This document shows positions 47,543-55,123 of a DNA stretch of 64,000 bases, piece after piece; position 1 is the first letter of the stretch; the number at the start of each line of letters is the position of its first letter. The translations under genes were made by a program, and so were the position numbers. The DNA is from Kutzneria buriramensis (GTDB lineage: Bacteria > Actinomycetota > Actinomycetes > Mycobacteriales > Pseudonocardiaceae), in the NCBI RefSeq assembly GCF_003387475.1, contig NZ_QUNO01000008.1:1-64000 (forward strand). The letters are read 5' to 3'. The notes beneath the pieces were generated by a model. It did not search any database and had not been told where the DNA came from. It saw only the letters and a list, made by a program, of their open reading frames with translations.

Positions 47543-48103
47543 TCAGTCGAGGAAGTGCGGCTCGCCCATCCACCAGTTGCCCGGCGCCGCCGGGTCGGAG
47601 CTGGACCAGAACTCGACGATCGCCCGCACGAACTCGTCGGCCGACAGGTATCCGTCGCCGTCCGCGTCCAGGTGGCCGAACGCCTGATCGGCCGACTCCT
47701 CGGTCATGCCGGGGAAGTGCCCGCGCTGGAACAGGAAGAACTCCTTCGGCCCGACCCGGCCGTCCTCGTCGGTGTCGGCGATCGCGAGGAACGCCTCCGC
47801 CAGCGCGCCGACCGTCGCCGCCGCGGCCGCCGGGTTCCCGGCCAGCGTGCGGGTGGACGACACGAAGTGCTCCTTGGTGATCGCCGTGCCGCCGTCGGGG
47901 ATGTGCGGCAGGTGCAGGTTCCGCCAGATCGCCAGGTAGGCGTCGATGATCCGGCGCTCGCCGGCCGTGCCGGGCCTGAGCCCCAGCGACGCCGCCACCC
48001 GCTGCCCGTACAGCACGTGGTCGTGCTCGGTGAGCAGGCCGTCGCCGTCCACGTCCAGATGGTCGAAGCCGTGGCTGATCTTGGCGGTCAGCAGGTCGGT
48101 CAC
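47543..48103 (-). CDS. EF-hand calcium-binding protein (calerythrin-like)
   Basis: A 186-residue cytosolic protein. Three canonical EF-hand loops are visible: DVDGDGLLTEHD near residue 17, DTDEDGRVGPKE near 112 and DADGDGYLSADE near 146. The length and helical spacing match the calerythrin/CabB/sarcoplasmic calcium-binding class of actinomycetes, which buffer calcium. GTG 48103 is the likely start. It converges with the SnoaL gene with a 9-bp gap. Confidence 0.9.
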   Translation of the reverse strand: MTDLLTAKISHGFDHLDVDGDGLLTEHDHVLYGQRVAASLGLRPGTAGERRIIDAYLAIWRNLHLPHIPDGGTAITKEHFVSSTRTLAGNPAAAAATVGALAEAFLAIADTDEDGRVGPKEFFLFQRGHFPGMTEESADQAFGHLDADGDGYLSADEFVRAIVEFWSSSDPAAPGNWWMGEPHFLD

Positions 48104-48276
48104 CTGGTCCTCCGGGGCGCTCGCGGTCGGTTTGCCGGCCCCAGACCCTAGCGGCCGCGGGCCGCCCGCGGTCCGAGGTCACTCGAACGTCGCAGGCGGG
48201 CCGTCCGCACCGGAAAACGCCGCGGACCGTAGCGCTGGACCGATCCACGGGGTAGAACTAGCCAACCCGGGTTCGC

Positions 48277-48288
48277 GAGAGCGCTCTC
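48277..48288. promoter_or_regulatory. GAGAGCGCTCTC palindrome, LacI-family operator
   Basis: A perfect 12-bp palindrome 72 bp upstream of the secreted beta-helix gene. GAGCGCTC-centred palindromes are bound by LacI-family sugar regulators; the CebR cellobiose operator of Streptomyces has the same core. This suggests that the secreted protein is made in response to a sugar. The remaining bases 48104-48276 hold no gene I can support. Confidence 0.65.
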
Positions 48289-48359
48289 ACAGAGTGGACC
48301 CGGTCGTCCGGAACGACAGGCAGGCCAATGACAGTCCCGCAGACGACAGGACGAAACTC

Positions 48360-50198
48360 ATGATCACGGCCCGAAGACTCGGCCGGGCGCTGGTGCTCGG
48401 CCTCGCGCTGGTGGCGGCCGCACCGGCCGCGGCGACGGCGGCCCCCGCGCCGCAGTACCACCCCGGCGCCGCCGACCTCGGTGCGAACGTCACGGTGTTC
48501 GACCCGAGCATGCCGGTCAGCCAGATCCAGGCCAAGCTGGACGCGGCCAACGCGCAACAGGTCGACAACGAGATGGGCACGCAGCGCTTCGCGTTCCTGT
48601 TCAAGCCCGGCACGTACGGCACGGCCACCCAGCCGTTGCAGATCAAGGTCGGCTACTACACCGAGGTCGCCGGCCTCGGCGCGTCGCCCAACGACGTCGT
48701 GATCAACGGCAAGATCGAGGCGTACAACCGCTGCCTGGCCGGCGGGGGCACCAGCAACTGCCTGGCGCTGGTCAACTTCTGGCGCACCGTCGGCAACCTC
48801 ACGCTCGACGTCAACGCGACCGGCCAGGACGGCTGCCGCGCCAGCGCCGACTTCTGGGCGGTGTCCCAGGCCGCGTCCATCCGCAGGGTGAACATCACCG
48901 GCGGCGGGCTCTCGCTGATGGACTACTGCACCGCCGGCCCGCAGTACGCCAGCGGCGGCTTCATCGCCGACTCCAAGCTGCCGTCGGTCGTCAACGGCTC
49001 GCAGCAGCAGTGGCTGATCCGCAACAGCGAGATCGCCGGCTGGTCCAACGGCGTGTGGAACCAGGTGTTCTCCGGCGTCGTCGGCGCCCCGGCCGAGACC
49101 GGCTTCCCGAATCCGCCGTACACCACGCTCGACACCACGCCGGCCAGCCGCGAGAAGTCGTACCTGTTCGTCGACTCGCGCGGCGACTACAACGTGCGCG
49201 TGCCGTCCGTGCAGCACAACAGCAAGGGCGTCACCTGGGCCAACGGCACGACGCCCGGCCGCACCGTGCCGCTGTCCGACTTCTTCGTGGCCAAGCCGGG
49301 CGACCCGGTGTGGCTGATCAACGCGGAACTGTTGCTGGGCAAGAACCTACTGCTCACGCCGGGCGTGTACGACATCGCCCAGAGCATCCACGTGTTCCGG
49401 CCCGACACCGTCGTGCTGGGGCTCGGCCAGGCCACGCTCACCTCCGACCACGGTGCCATCCCGCTGGACATCGCCAGCGTGCCGGGCGTGATCGTCGCCG
49501 GCGTCACCTTCGACGCCGGGGCGCAGAAGGCGCCGGTGCTGCTGCGCGTCGGCCAGCAGCACGGCTTCGGCTTCAGCTCGGCGAACGACCCGACCACACT
49601 GTCCGATGTGTACTTCCGGGTGGGCGGCCCGCACGTCGGCAGCGCCGACACCGCGTTGCAGGTCAACAGCGACAACGTGATCATCGACAACACCTGGGTG
49701 TGGCGCGCCGACCACGGCGTGGAGAACCTCACCGACACCCAGCGCTGGAACACCAACATCGGGCGCGTGGGCGCGGTCATCAACGGCGATCACGTCACCG
49801 CGACCGGCATGTTCGTGGAGCACTTCCAGACGTACAACACCGTCTGGAACGGCAACGACGGCACCACGATCATGTACCAGAACGAGCTGCCGTACGACCC
49901 GCCGACGCAGGCGGACTGGATGAACGGCAGCGTGCTGGGCTACGGCGGTTACAAGGTGGGCGACAAGGTCAAGACGCACCACCTCTACGGCGCCGGGGTG
50001 TACGTGTTCAACCAGAACAACCCGTCGATCCACACCGCGAACGGCTTCGAGGCCCCGAACACGCCCGGGGTGAGGCTGCACCACATCATGACCGTCAACC
50101 TCAGCGCCGGCACCATCGACCACGTCGTGAACGGCGTGGGCGGGCCGGCCGACACCACCAAGATCGGTCAGCCGGTCTTCGTGAACGACTATCCGTGA
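48360..50198 (+). CDS. secreted parallel beta-helix protein, pectate-lyase-like
   Basis: A 612-residue exported protein. The Sec signal ITARRLGRALVLGLALVAAAPAAATA is followed by a mature part with a nucleotide-like FLFKPGTYG turn and repeated short strands ending in N, G or D, as in right-handed beta-helices. Landmarks are VINGKIEAYNRCL, IRRVNITGGG, VFRPDTVVLGLGQATL, and VQVN-like IIDNTWVWRADHG. Related proteins are annotated as pectate-lyase superfamily or coagulation-factor-5/8-associated proteins that act on plant or cell-wall glycans. Catalytic residues cannot be assigned. The upstream LacI-type operator supports a carbohydrate role. Confidence 0.82.
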   Translation: MITARRLGRALVLGLALVAAAPAAATAAPAPQYHPGAADLGANVTVFDPSMPVSQIQAKLDAANAQQVDNEMGTQRFAFLFKPGTYGTATQPLQIKVGYYTEVAGLGASPNDVVINGKIEAYNRCLAGGGTSNCLALVNFWRTVGNLTLDVNATGQDGCRASADFWAVSQAASIRRVNITGGGLSLMDYCTAGPQYASGGFIADSKLPSVVNGSQQQWLIRNSEIAGWSNGVWNQVFSGVVGAPAETGFPNPPYTTLDTTPASREKSYLFVDSRGDYNVRVPSVQHNSKGVTWANGTTPGRTVPLSDFFVAKPGDPVWLINAELLLGKNLLLTPGVYDIAQSIHVFRPDTVVLGLGQATLTSDHGAIPLDIASVPGVIVAGVTFDAGAQKAPVLLRVGQQHGFGFSSANDPTTLSDVYFRVGGPHVGSADTALQVNSDNVIIDNTWVWRADHGVENLTDTQRWNTNIGRVGAVINGDHVTATGMFVEHFQTYNTVWNGNDGTTIMYQNELPYDPPTQADWMNGSVLGYGGYKVGDKVKTHHLYGAGVYVFNQNNPSIHTANGFEAPNTPGVRLHHIMTVNLSAGTIDHVVNGVGGPADTTKIGQPVFVNDYP

Positions 50199-50205
50199 CC
50201 GTTTG

Positions 50206-50237
50206 CCGTGCGGGGGAGCCGGGGTTCCCCCGCACGG
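50206..50237. terminator. hairpin terminator after the beta-helix gene
   Basis: Perfect 12-bp arms (CCGTGCGGGGGA at 50206-50217 and its complement at 50226-50237) with an 8-base loop directly after the stop codon at 50198. It separates this gene from the hypothetical gene starting at 50250. Confidence 0.8.
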
Positions 50238-50249
50238 TAATCTGCGCCG

Positions 50250-50714
50250 ATGGGGTTCTTCGGGACGTTCGTCTTCGACGGCAGCGCGTGGCTGACCGAG
50301 CCGGGTGCGGAGAAGCGCGTCGGCGAACCGTCGCTGCTGGTGGACATCCACGACAGCGACATCGCCACGATCGTGTACCGGCCGGCTGGGCCGGGCAGCG
50401 GCGTCGCCTATCTCGGCTTCACGCCTCGGAGTTATTTCGAGGACGACGCCGCCTCCGCGCCGACGGACGTCGCACGGGAGGCCGCCGGGCTGGCCGCTTG
50501 GTGGCGGTTGCGCTCGTCCGCTTCCGACGCCGAGGTGGCGGCCAAGCAGCAGGAGCTGGCGGGTTACCTCGCCGAGGACATCTCCGCCGACGAGGACGTC
50601 GACGCCGCCGAGATCGGTGCGGAGCTGGACGACGCCGAGGTCTTCGTCGAGGTGAAGACGGCCCGTTTCCTTGCTGCGCTGGGATTGCCGCTGCCTGAGG
50701 ACCTGGCCGGCTGA
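50250..50714 (+). CDS. conserved hypothetical protein
   Basis: A 154-residue acidic soluble protein that I do not recognise. It has a beta-rich N-terminal part (GFFGTFVFDG, SLLVDIHDSDIATIVYRP, GVAYLGFTPRSYFED) and a helical, Glu/Asp-rich C-terminal half ending VKTARFLAALGLPLPEDL. Good codon bias and a defined start just after a terminator support a real, separately transcribed gene. No enzymatic motif is visible. Confidence 0.7.
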   Translation: MGFFGTFVFDGSAWLTEPGAEKRVGEPSLLVDIHDSDIATIVYRPAGPGSGVAYLGFTPRSYFEDDAASAPTDVAREAAGLAAWWRLRSSASDAEVAAKQQELAGYLAEDISADEDVDAAEIGAELDDAEVFVEVKTARFLAALGLPLPEDLAG

Positions 50715-50721
50715 TTCGAGG

Positions 50722-51627
50722 TCATGCCGCCAGCCACAGGCGAATCAGGTCGCGGCGCAGCGCCGGATCGGGGTGGTCCCGGAAGGCGGTGCGGCTGTGC
50801 ATGGTGACGTGGTTGTTGAGGAACTGCATGTCACCGGGCCGTAGATCCATGCCCAGCACGAGCCGGGGATCGTTGGTGATGCGGTCGAGGGCGCCCATGG
50901 CCGCCTGCTGGGTCTCGGTCAGCGGCGGCACGTGCTCGCCGCGCTGGGCGGAGCGGATGTAGTCGGGGCCGTAGTTGGTGCGGAGCCGGCCGTCGGGGGT
51001 CAGGGTGTAGACCGGCTCGGTGTAGAAGCTGTCCGGGCCGTCGCCGGTTCGGCGGTCGCGCCACCACGGTTCGTACAGTGCCTCGGCCAGTTCGGGATGA
51101 CCCCGCAGGATTTCGTTGTGCACGGCCGGAGAGCTGACGATCGTGCTGAGTCCGCCGGACAGCGCCGGCCGCAGGCACAGCAGTGCCACGAAATCGTATG
51201 GGTCGGAATGGAAGCCGAGCTTGCCGCTGTGCTGGAAGCTCCGGCTGGTCGCCGCCGCCGGGTCGACACCGCGGTCCCGAACATGTTCGAGCACCGATGA
51301 TCCTTGCGGCATCACGGTTCCCACGTGCGCGCCGATGCCCACCGCTAGCCGCTCGGCCTGCTCCGGTTCGAGGCCTTCGGTTGGAACTCCTTGCAACAGT
51401 GCGAATCCGCGCCCGTGCAGCAGTTCCGTCGACAGCTCCGCCAGCGTTGTGGCCAGGCCGGGCAGGGGGAAGTTCCCTCTGGTGATGTCCTTGGCGTCGA
51501 TTCCGGTGGACGCGTCCACGGCCGCCAGCAGTTCTGTTTTGTCGGTTGAGGACAGCGGGAGCTGCCAGCCCGTGATCTCGTCGCCGCGCCACGTGGACGG
51601 CCCCCGTTGCTCCGTGATCGTCGCCAT
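50722..51627 (-). CDS. TauD/TfdA-family Fe(II)/2-oxoglutarate dioxygenase
   Basis: A 301-residue non-haem iron dioxygenase. The first two iron ligands lie in GFHSDPYDF (H-x-D), the distal histidine in NNHVTMHSRTAF, and the 2-oxoglutarate Arg in LRRDLIRLWL. The HSDPYDFVALLCL and GDMQFLNNH segments resemble the branch that includes arginine-3-hydroxylases and related amino-acid hydroxylases. The substrate is unknown. The gene is divergent from a CGNR zinc-finger regulator, which may control it. Confidence 0.88.
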   Translation of the reverse strand: MATITEQRGPSTWRGDEITGWQLPLSSTDKTELLAAVDASTGIDAKDITRGNFPLPGLATTLAELSTELLHGRGFALLQGVPTEGLEPEQAERLAVGIGAHVGTVMPQGSSVLEHVRDRGVDPAAATSRSFQHSGKLGFHSDPYDFVALLCLRPALSGGLSTIVSSPAVHNEILRGHPELAEALYEPWWRDRRTGDGPDSFYTEPVYTLTPDGRLRTNYGPDYIRSAQRGEHVPPLTETQQAAMGALDRITNDPRLVLGMDLRPGDMQFLNNHVTMHSRTAFRDHPDPALRRDLIRLWLAA

Positions 51628-51738
51628 GACGGCGATTCTGCGCGCGTATTCGCCGCCACCGCCGTTCGGTTCGCCGTCGGCACAACAGGGCGTAAGAACT
51701 GTAGTATTGATGATTATTTCACGTCGAGAGGTGGTCGC

Positions 51739-52296
51739 ATGGCGAGCGGACGTTACGCGATGGAGCTCGCGCCGGCCGGCCTGGGCTTCGTGCACGACCT
51801 GCTGAACACCATCCCGGCCGGCCGGCCGCCCGAGCCCGACCTGCTGGCCGACCTCGGCGACGCCCAGCGTTGGCTCGACGGCGCCCTGGCCACCTGGGCC
51901 ATCGAGACCGGCCAGCCCGCGCCTCCCGTCACGCTCACCGTCCGCGACCTCGACCAGCTCCGCGGCCTCCGCTCCGACGTCAAGGCCGCCCTCGGCGGTG
52001 GCGCCGTCCCTACCCACGAGACCGCCACCCTCCGGCTCGACGCCGACGGCCGTGTCGCCATCGAGCCGCGCGGCACCGGCGCGCGCCTGGTTTCCTCCCT
52101 CGTGCTGATCGAGATGCTCACCTCGCAGCGCGCCGACACCTGGCGGCGGCTCAAGGTGTGTCGCAACCCCCGCTGCCAGGTCGCCTTCTACGACCGCTCC
52201 AAGAACAACAGCGGCGTGTGGCACGAGACCAAGGTCTGCGGCAACCTCGAGAACCTCCGCGCCCACCGCGCCCGCGCCAAGGCCCGCCAGTCGTAA
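51739..52296 (+). CDS. CGNR zinc-finger domain transcriptional regulator
   Basis: A 185-residue protein of the ABATE-CGNR family. The N-terminal ABATE domain includes FVHDLLNTIPAGRPPEPDLLADLGDAQRWL; the C-terminal zinc finger has C-RNPRC-VAFYDRSKNNSGVWHETKVCGN-ENLRAHRAR, with the name-giving CGN. Members bind DNA and repress stress or metabolic genes. The AT-rich divergent promoter at 51683-51722 lies between it and the TauD-family gene. Confidence 0.92.
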   Translation: MASGRYAMELAPAGLGFVHDLLNTIPAGRPPEPDLLADLGDAQRWLDGALATWAIETGQPAPPVTLTVRDLDQLRGLRSDVKAALGGGAVPTHETATLRLDADGRVAIEPRGTGARLVSSLVLIEMLTSQRADTWRRLKVCRNPRCQVAFYDRSKNNSGVWHETKVCGNLENLRAHRARAKARQS

Positions 52297-53205
52297 GGCG
52301 ATCGGGGACCGCGGAGAGGCGCTGTCGACGGTCGCCTACGCCCCTGTGGCGTCCGCTGAACAGTGGGTTGCCGCCGTGTCGGTGGTCGCCTGCCGCCCCG
52401 TGGGAGGTTCGATCGTGCGAGTCTCCGATCTCTGCCTGGAGCGGGTCGCATGCGCCCGAGCCGTGGTCCCGGCAGTGCCGGCAGCCGCCCAGGCCCTGCC
52501 CGCACTGTCGTGCCCGGGCGGAACGGTGATTCCTCTTTTGGCGTGTGACGGAAATACCGTGCGGCGGCCTTGACCGGATCGCCGGGTGGGGTGCGGGAAA
52601 TAGGGCCTCGACCTGGCGAATTGTCGGTGGTAGGGAAACGGCGTCGCGGATTCCGGCGCGGTGTCGACAGGGTTGCCGGATCGGGCATCGTCCCAGGGTG
52701 TGGGTGGTGCGACGATCGTCGGTAGTAGGCCGACCGACGCTGGGTTACACTTGCGTGGAAATCGCAGAAAAGCGTTTCATGGATGAAAACGAGCTGGCGG
52801 AGGGTGGCCCGCTGGGGGTGAGTCACCCTCCCCGCTCGAGTTGTCTCACATTCAACTTTCCGGCGTCGCGGCGCTGTGACGAAATGTGGAAATCCTTCAG
52901 TTTTGTGTCGGGGCGTCGGCGTGCTGTGGAGTGTGGCGGCGGGTGCCGAACTTGTCAGTGACTGACGCGAGGCCACGGGGTGGCGGCCTTGGCTGCCGAC
53001 CGGCCGGAGGTCGCGGAGACGGCGAACGGTGTGATGGTCGTGGCAGTGGTCAGTGACTGACGGAAGTGTCACCAGGTGCCAGCCGCTGGTGGACGGGTGC
53101 GAGGGTCGCGGGGGTCGGTCTTCGGCGGTCTGACGCTGAGGTCGCGACCGGTGGCCGGCGTGGGGTTGCGACGGGTGTCAGGCCTGTCGGTGGCTGACAC
53201 GGATG
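52297..53205. other. 909-bp stretch without a convincing gene
   Basis: Open frames here (for example 52545-52961 on the plus strand) lack third-position GC bias, ribosome-binding sites and any family resemblance. What can be seen: a 13-bp palindrome GGGTGA-G-TCACCC at 52816-52828 nested in a GGAGGGTG/CACCCTCC hairpin, the AT-richer segment TTACACTTGCG near 52744 that could hold a promoter, and three copies of a GTCAGTGACTGAC-type palindrome listed separately. It might encode a small RNA, or be the remnant of a lost gene. Confidence 0.4.
52954..53198. repeat. three GTCAGTGACTGAC-type palindromes
   Basis: Exact copies lie at 52954-52966 and 53049-53061, and a two-base variant (GTCGGTGGCTGAC) at 53186-53198, spaced 95 and 137 bp apart. 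The exact 13-mer also occurs in the TetR promoter at 873-885. Two of the three here are followed five bases later by TGTCAC. They may be operators, protein-binding sites of genome-wide distribution, or parts of a repeated element. Confidence 0.7.
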
Positions 53206-53523
53206 TCACGGGGTTCGCCAGCCGCGGGTGAGGACCACGCCGGCCTTGTCGGTGATGACCTTGTCCAGGTCGATGCCCAGCTCCTCGGCGGCGACGAAGG
53301 CGGTGATCACCACGTCGGCGAGTTCGGCGTGCATCTCCTCGGCGGTGCCGGAGCGACGGGCCTGGCCGGACCAGCGGCGGTAGGCGCCGACGAACTCCCC
53401 GCACTCCTCGGCGAGGGCCAGCACCTGGCGGTTGGCGCCGCCCTCGGCGGGAAAGCCGTTGGCGTGCAGGTGGGACGCGATGACGCGCGCGAGCTCGCGG
53501 AGGTTGCCGGTGTCGATGTCCAC
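53206..53523 (-). CDS. MazG-like nucleotide pyrophosphohydrolase
   Basis: A 105-residue all-alpha NTP pyrophosphohydrolase. The metal-binding ExxE...ExxD pattern is visible as LALAEECGEFVGA and MHAELADVVITAF, followed by LGIDLDKVITDKAG. The family removes pyrophosphate from non-canonical or excess nucleotides and is used for nucleotide-pool housekeeping. GTG 53523 follows AGGATG. Upstream lie a 19-bp hairpin, a -10 box TAGACT (53619-53614, minus strand) and a perfect SOS box overlapping the expected -35, suggesting LexA control. Confidence 0.85.
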   Translation of the reverse strand: MDIDTGNLRELARVIASHLHANGFPAEGGANRQVLALAEECGEFVGAYRRWSGQARRSGTAEEMHAELADVVITAFVAAEELGIDLDKVITDKAGVVLTRGWRTP

Positions 53524-53561
53524 GGGGACATCCTGCTGGGACCGAGGTGGAGCGCACGAGG

Positions 53562-53606
53562 GAGGCCCGGTGAGCCGTGACTTCCCCTCACGGCTCGCCG
53601 GGCCTC
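53562..53606 (-). repeat. 19-bp stem-loop in the MazG-like gene leader
   Basis: Arms at 53562-53580 and 53588-53606 pair with one mismatch around a seven-base loop. On the minus strand it would occupy the extreme 5' end of the MazG-like transcript. It could act as an mRNA stabiliser, a transcription attenuator, or the terminator of an unseen small transcript from either side. Confidence 0.6.
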
Positions 53607-53613
53607 GGGGGCT

Positions 53614-53643
53614 AGTCTAGCACGGGATCGAACAAGTGTTCGA
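53614..53643 (-). promoter_or_regulatory. perfect SOS box (LexA site) at the MazG-like gene promoter
   Basis: TCGAAC-AAGT-GTTCGA at 53628-53643 is a perfect match to the actinobacterial/mycobacterial LexA consensus TCGAAC-N4-GTTCGA. On the minus strand its distal half coincides with the -35 position, 17 bp from the -10 box TAGACT (53619-53614). LexA bound here would block transcription of the MazG-like gene until DNA damage. Confidence 0.75.
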
Positions 53644-53695
53644 CGGGCGGTGGCGGAGGTCACGCGATAGGGTCGAAGGCCGACAAGGGGGAAAC

Positions 53696-55123
53696 ATGAT
53701 CGTTCACGTCAACGGCGTCGAGATCGAGGCGGACACCTTCGGTGAGCCGGGCCGGCCGCCGGTGCTGCTGCTGTCGGGTTCGGCGAGCTCGAAGGACTTC
53801 TGGCAGCCGGAGTTCTGCCGGCGCCTGGCCGAGCAGGTGGGCCAGGTCATCCGCTACGACATGCGCGACACGGGCCAGTCCACGACCTACCCGGTGGGCA
53901 AGCCGGACTACACCTTCCGCGACCTCGCCGAGGACGCGGTGGCGCTGCTGGACCACTTCGGCGCGCGGCGCGGGCACATCGTCGGCATCTCGATGGGCGG
54001 CGCGATCGCCCAGTACATCGGCCTCGAACACGCCGACCGGGTGGCCTCGCTGACGTTGATCGCGACCAGCTCGGGCGCCCCGGACCTGCCGCCGCCGACG
54101 GCCGAGTTCCGCGCCCACTTCGCGGCCGAGCAGCCGGCGGACCCGGTGGAGCGGTCCGTGGCGGCGATCCGGGCGATGTCGGCCAAGTCCGTCCCGTTCG
54201 ACGAGACCGCCACCCGCGAGCTCATGATCGAGGTGTACGCGCGGACCAAGAACATCGACGCCATCAACAACGCGCATTCGACGGAGCGCATCGAGCCGTG
54301 GATCCACCGGCTGGGCGAGATCTCCGCCTCCACGCTGGTCGTTCACGGCGACGAGGACCCGCTGTTCCCGCTGGAACACGGCAAGGCGCTTGCCGCCGCG
54401 ATCCCCGGCGCCCGGCTGCTGACGCTGCCGCAGGTCGGCCACGAGCTGCCGCCCCGCGCCTGGGACGCGGTGATCGCCGGGATCGCCGACCAGGCGACGG
54501 CGGACTGGGATCTCCGTGGCGATCACCTTGCGGCACAGGCGATCGCCGTCGGCGAGCCGACGGCGTGGTTCGACCGGCTCTACAGCGAGGGCGCGCGCGG
54601 CGACATCGAGATGCCGTGGAACCGGCAGCAACCGCACCCGAAGCTGGTCGAGTACCTGGAGGGCAAGTCCGGGGACGGCAGGCGCGGCCTGGTGGTGGGC
54701 TGCGGCCTCGGCGTGGACGCCGGCTACCTCCACGGCCTCGGCTTCGACACCACCGGTTTCGACGTCTCGGAGACGGCGATCGAGGTCGCGAAGCAGCGGC
54801 ACCCGGGCGTCGACTTCCAGGTGGCGGACCTGTTCGATCTGCCGGAGAAGTGGTTGCAGGCCTTCGACTTCGTCGTCGAGATCTTCACCGTGCAGGCGCT
54901 GCCCGAGTCGGTGCGCGAGCAGGCCACCGCCGCCGTCGCCAGCCTGCTCGCGCCCGGCGGCACGCTGTTCGTGGTGATGATGTCCCGCGAGGAGGGCACG
55001 GTCGCGGACGGCCCGCCGTGGCGGTTCACGCGCAGCCAGTTGGACGGCTTCGCGGTGGACGGTGTCAAGGCGGTCTCCATCGGCCACCAGGACGACCGGT
55101 GGATCGGGGAGTTCACCCGATGA
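53696..55123 (+). CDS. alpha/beta hydrolase fused to a SAM-dependent methyltransferase
   Basis: A 475-residue two-domain protein. Residues 1-265 are an alpha/beta hydrolase: strand-turn LLLSGSASSKDF, nucleophile elbow GISMGGAIA (Ser near 101), Asp in HGDEDPLFP and His in QVGHELPP. Residues from about 290 form a class I methyltransferase with motif I VVGCGLGVDAGYLHGLGFD, motif II in FDVSETAIEVAK and motif IV DFVVEIFTVQALP, as in thiopurine-type methyltransferases. No stop or internal ribosome-binding site separates them. The next gene overlaps by ATGA. Both active sites look intact. Confidence 0.88.
   Translation: MIVHVNGVEIEADTFGEPGRPPVLLLSGSASSKDFWQPEFCRRLAEQVGQVIRYDMRDTGQSTTYPVGKPDYTFRDLAEDAVALLDHFGARRGHIVGISMGGAIAQYIGLEHADRVASLTLIATSSGAPDLPPPTAEFRAHFAAEQPADPVERSVAAIRAMSAKSVPFDETATRELMIEVYARTKNIDAINNAHSTERIEPWIHRLGEISASTLVVHGDEDPLFPLEHGKALAAAIPGARLLTLPQVGHELPPRAWDAVIAGIADQATADWDLRGDHLAAQAIAVGEPTAWFDRLYSEGARGDIEMPWNRQQPHPKLVEYLEGKSGDGRRGLVVGCGLGVDAGYLHGLGFDTTGFDVSETAIEVAKQRHPGVDFQVADLFDLPEKWLQAFDFVVEIFTVQALPESVREQATAAVASLLAPGGTLFVVMMSREEGTVADGPPWRFTRSQLDGFAVDGVKAVSIGHQDDRWIGEFTR

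Noticed and set aside
52400-52430. GGTTCGATCG stretch considered as a tRNA T-loop
   Set aside because: No acceptor or anticodon stems can be formed around it.
52346-52961. Open frames of 75 and 138 codons in the gene-free region
   Set aside because: No ribosome-binding site, no third-position GC bias and no recognisable fold; the second is rich in Cys/Arg in random order.
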